Source: Cymodocea nodosa
Lineage: Eukaryota > Streptophyta > Magnoliopsida > Alismatales > Cymodoceaceae
Direction: 5' to 3'
Assembly (NCBI GenBank): GCA_036874045.1
Contig: CM072344.1
Span: 14,728,501 to 14,792,500 of the forward strand
DNA: 64,000 nucleotides
Part shown: positions 60,361 to 64,000 of the stretch, in pieces
Layout: each line of letters starts with the position of its first letter
How positions within the stretch are numbered: the first letter of the stretch is position 1
The notes under the pieces: generated by a model
Seen by the model: only the letters and a program-made list of their open reading frames with translations
The model's database searches: none
What the model was told of the DNA's origin: nothing
Made by a program: the position numbers and the translations under genes

Positions 60361-61490
60361 ATTATGGAACATAACCTTTATTACTAATACATTCTCTTCT
60401 ACAAGGGTCAAAAAAGAGAAGGGAGTTGCCACTTAGGGGCGATTTGTACACATTGGAAAGTGGTAGAAATAGACAAAAAAGAAAGTAATAAAAAGTTAAG
60501 ACAAAATATAGGATATTTGTGTGTGATGGAAAATAGAAAAAAAGGTTTGATAAGATTTTCACTCCAAATTTCTTAGGAAAGATTTTTCTTTATACTTTCT
60601 TTCCAACCCTAGGAGGTGTAAAAGAGTCAAAAAGTGATAACTTGTCCCCACCATATATTGAGTAATTTTTTTTAATTTCCTTATAAATCATATGTTATCA
60701 TCATAAATCATAAAAATCATATTTTATCATCATAAATCATATTTCATAATCTTTTATTGTAAAAATCATATTTCATCTGTAAACTTGTCACAAGGATTCA
60801 ACAATTATATTTTATTAAATTCATATTTTATTACTTTCTATTGTTTCTTGTTATATTCTTTATTGTGTACAAACATCTATATTTTTATTTACTTTTTGTA
60901 ACTTTCTTTATATCACTTTTTATAGCTTTCTAAATTTTTCTTTTTATTCTTTTTCGTTACTTTTGAGGTGCACAAATGGGCCAATGAGAAATGACTCTTA
61001 AGTGTTAGATAAGGTTAAAATCTTTAAACTAAAGGTTCAAGTAAGTGCTTTGGGTGCATATAGGGAATGTGTTAGACACCCTAGATGCTTGAATACTTAG
61101 CCTTTAGGTTATCCTTATAAGGTTCAATTACTATGGATGTCTATGATGAGTGGCCAATGAAAACTAAGTCTAAGTATATAGTGCAAGCTTATGTATGAAA
61201 ACAAGATAAGATAAGGAGAGTGGACCTACATGTTCTACATGAGATGAAGTAGAAAAATAGATGAGAAGTAGAGACTTATAAAGGTTAAAGGAGGATGATA
61301 CGATCATATATAAAATTCCCATTTAAGTACAATTATGAAAGGAATGAAATCTAAGTGCAACTACAAGTGGCCTAGCCATGGTACAATTGTGGCTAAGTTA
61401 GTTTATGCAACATAGACAAATAAGAGAATCAATTTTCAACATACTACCCAAATAAGAGAATATATGATTTACAATCAACATAGTACCCAA
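60361..61490. other. Intergenic DNA with simple repeats, no gene seen
   Basis: 60680-60780 repeats 'cataaatcata' words several times. 60980-61120 includes 'gtgttagacaccctag', which resembles sequence found near plant retroelement ends, but no element could be delimited. No credible coding region is present. Confidence 0.4.
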
Positions 61491-61499
61491 AATTATGAT

Positions 61500-61965
61500 T
61501 TATTTTATTCTTGTGACAATGATTTAGATCTTTGTGCTTATAATGATACTGATTAAGCTAGGTGTAAATCAAATAGGAAAAGTGCTAGTAAAACCTATCA
61601 ACTACTAGAGAATTTTTTAGTATCTTAGTTTAGTAAAAAATAAAATTATGTAACTTTATCTACCATTGAAGTTGAATATATAGTTATAGTACTATGTTGT
61701 ACTTAGATTTTGCAGATTAGGCAAACCTTAGTTGACTTTAGAATATTCTTCAAACTCAAAAAGATTTGTTGTGATAATAACAATGCCATTAGTCTTTCTA
61801 AAAATGTTGCTTTACATTCTAGAAGAAAATATATTGAAATTAAACATTATTTTCTGAGAGATTATGTTACTAGTGGAAGAAAAATTTTGGAATTTATACC
61901 TATCTTTGACTAACTTGCATACATTTTTACCAAACCCATGGAAGAATCTCAATTCTAAAAAATTA
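61500..61965 (+). mobile_element. Ty1/copia fossil, RNase H region (second family)
   Basis: The plus strand keeps the order of a plant Ty1/copia RNase H end: a TLSTIEVEYI block, ICCDNNNAISLSKN, HSRRKYIEIKHYFLRDYV, then an AYIFTKPM-type end of the polyprotein near 61940. It is distinct from the family at 8470-9900 in the wording of these blocks. It is broken, and only the 3' part of pol is recognised. Confidence 0.7.
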
Positions 61966-62859
61966 AAAGGAATTTGGATATCTATTATCAAAATGATTTA
62001 TGATTACTTTGCTAGTACTTATTAAATATTTTATAATGTTCTGTCTTCTATTACTTTTTTTTATTAAAAAAAACACTTTCTATTACTATTCTGTTTCAGT
62101 CATGGTTTCTATTTTCTTTCTATTTTTGGTATCATCTTTAATTAATTAGTTAGTAGTAGATGAGGGACCGTTTGTAATTCAAAGGTTAATCCAATAGAAG
62201 AGATATCTCATGAATCAAAGCATATCGAACTAAAATCTGAAAAATAACATCATTCTGGTTACTATTTAATTCATATGAAAATATGCAATGTAATAATTAA
62301 TAAATGTTACAATGTATTTTTTTTTTCTAGTATGATTTTTTGACTCATTCATTGAATGTAATATTGTAATTTGTAAATTTTTAATTATTTATAAATTAAT
62401 AAAATAAGTTATTTCACTTTACCTCCTTCTTTATGTCAAAATAAAATTTATTTCACAACTCAAAACTCTTCGGTAATAGCAAAGATCACTTCAGGCCTTA
62501 CCGTCATTACTGACAGGCGACTAGCGACATGGGTCCAAGTCTGGTTCAATTGACCTCGATTCGGTGACAGCAATTATCGATCCTTAATCCCTTAAATGTA
62601 AAATAGTAAATAACACCTTATACCCAACCCTTGATTTGCCGATCACTGATGCCCGGCCCAGCACGAATCATGACTGGGCGAGAGTTCAATCAAGCTGTGC
62701 CGACTCGACAGAGCCCAATTGAAACCTGTATTTTAGTCTCACTTAGAAATATTAGTAGGAAGTGGATACTCTCGAAATGAAGCACTGGTTGTTGCACTAG
62801 ACTAGCATGAGAAATATAAGACGTAGCAAGCACCTTAAATAACAGGGCTAGTACGTCAA
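61966..62859. other. Spacer within retroelement territory
   Basis: No gene is seen. 62480-62760 is markedly GC-richer than its surroundings, with words such as cactgatgcccggcccagca, and may be a fragment of another inserted element. Confidence 0.35.
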
Positions 62860-64000
62860 GTAGTAACAGGCAAAGGAAAGGGCCTGCTGTTAGAAGAAAG
62901 TGATGAGGAAGGGATCAATCCTGAACACTTTGTTAGGAGGAAAAAGAAGAAATTAGCTAAATATGAAGGACCCTTTGGAGAATGTTTTGACATTCCCTCT
63001 ACTGGACCTTTGGTTGTTTCAAATCCTAGAGACACTGTCGCTCAACATAACAATATTCCACTAGAGTTTAATATATTCTTAATGTTGGAAATTGGAATAC
63101 AATACTCCAAACACACATGCTTAGACACAGACTCAACAGCTGGTTGATTTTGTGAGAAATGCAGTATTGAATGACAACCTTTCTATTGAACGTGGGTCTG
63201 GTGAAGATACTAAAGTCCTAGAAGGTGGAACTCCTCTCTGTAAGTAGACTAACAAGGCCTTAGAAAAGGAGTCTCAAGCTCAACATCCATCCACGTCTAA
63301 AGAAAGACTTCTTGAAATACTGGTTGGATTTTTAGTTATATTCACTAGAATGGAGGAGGCAATTGAAAATTTCAACGTTCAAGGAATTATCCCCTACCTC
63401 ACTCAACCAACTAGAACTTCTATATTTCCTGAAGTGATAAGTGAAATTTATTAGCATCTTAAAGAGGACTCAACACATGTAAAGTTTCAACACAAAGACA
63501 ACAATTTTAATTTAACCGATGACTTCTAGGGTTACTTTACTCTAGGTTAGACATTTTATAGCCAATCTCCAAATATGGGTGGAGTCTTAATGAAATCAAA
63601 TTTGTCGTTGGCATAACACCTTTTTCAAAGAAAAGACTCATTGAGCATAATTAGTTAAATCCAATTGCTTAAGTTATTGCATTTATTTTGACGAAAAATT
63701 TCTTTCAAAAACCAGGGCATTTTGATGAGTTGGAGAAAATTATATATCAAGCCACCTATGCAGTGATGATGAACTTTCCCATCAATTGGGTCAAATTATT
63801 TCTACATCTAACAAAGAAATATTTTGTATTTGGAGATACATTAACAACATTGATTAAGAATATTACAGGGGAAGTGACAGACTCACCTAGGAAATCTATC
63901 ACCTAAAGGACTATTACCTCCTAGTCATTTAAGAGATATCAGAAATAGATCAGTCATGCTGAACAAACAAGTTCTGTTGCTGTTGTAACTATTGAAGATC
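62860..64000 (+). mobile_element. Degraded coding remnant downstream of the copia fossil, runs off the window
   Basis: Discontinuous protein-like stretches on the plus strand (such as EESDEEGINPEHFVRRKKKK near 62890 and an open 72-codon stretch at 63688-63906) lie 3' of the copia RNase H fossil in the same orientation. Position suggests a gag-like or envelope-like reading frame such as occurs after pol in Sirevirus-type copia elements, or a neighbouring element's gag-like region. Family unproven; broken. Confidence 0.35.

Overview
The window reads as nuclear DNA from a flowering plant. It is AT-rich and gene-poor, with spliced genes that have GT/AG introns, TATA boxes and decayed plant hAT and Ty1/copia elements. 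The coding features are plant types: an SBT3-like subtilase fragment and small secreted glycine-rich proteins (GRPs). There is no sign of a bacterial or organellar genome. The species or family cannot be fixed from the sequence.

Positions 1-52572 form a head-to-tail tandem array of a segment about 15.64 kb long. The right edge of the last copy lies at 52572, where homology between copies ends abruptly. That fixes the unit phase: U0 (tail end only, 1-5640), U1 (5641-21283), U2 (21284-36929) and U3 (36930-52572). By eye the units differ at only about a dozen sites (roughly 99.9% identity), so the amplification is very young or the array is being homogenised. Each full unit holds, left to right: the last two exons of a subtilase; a MITE-like repeat; a minus-strand and then a plus-strand Ty1/copia fossil; about 2 kb of unrecognised low-copy DNA; a 32-bp minisatellite; one intact minus-strand GRP gene (GRP-A) with its 3' and 5' flanks; an AT-rich degenerate repeat array; a decayed hAT transposon interrupted by a 1.76-kb insertion; a pyrimidine-rich tract; and an orphan copy of the GRP downstream flank.

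Right of the array (52573-64000) lie a promoter remnant of a lost GRP copy, a diverged intact paralogue GRP-B (53134-53427), a stretch of transposon debris that includes a 20-G run and CACTA-like subterminal repeats, a third paralogue GRP-C (57987-58244) inside a cassette homologous to that of GRP-A, and then mostly retroelement fossil DNA to the window end.

The only intact genes are five small secreted Gly/Tyr-rich protein genes on the minus strand: three identical GRP-A copies, GRP-B and GRP-C. They look like cell-wall or extracellular-matrix proteins. Two processes shaped the locus. First, older duplication of a 2.5-kb GRP cassette gave A, B, C and a lost copy D. Second, a recent amplification of 15.64 kb joined the D flank to a subtilase intron and multiplied GRP-A. 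The main points of interest are the recent amplification of a cell-wall gene, the readable duplication junction, a gene-conversion-like identical tract between GRP-A and GRP-C, and conserved non-coding palindromes around the GRP genes.
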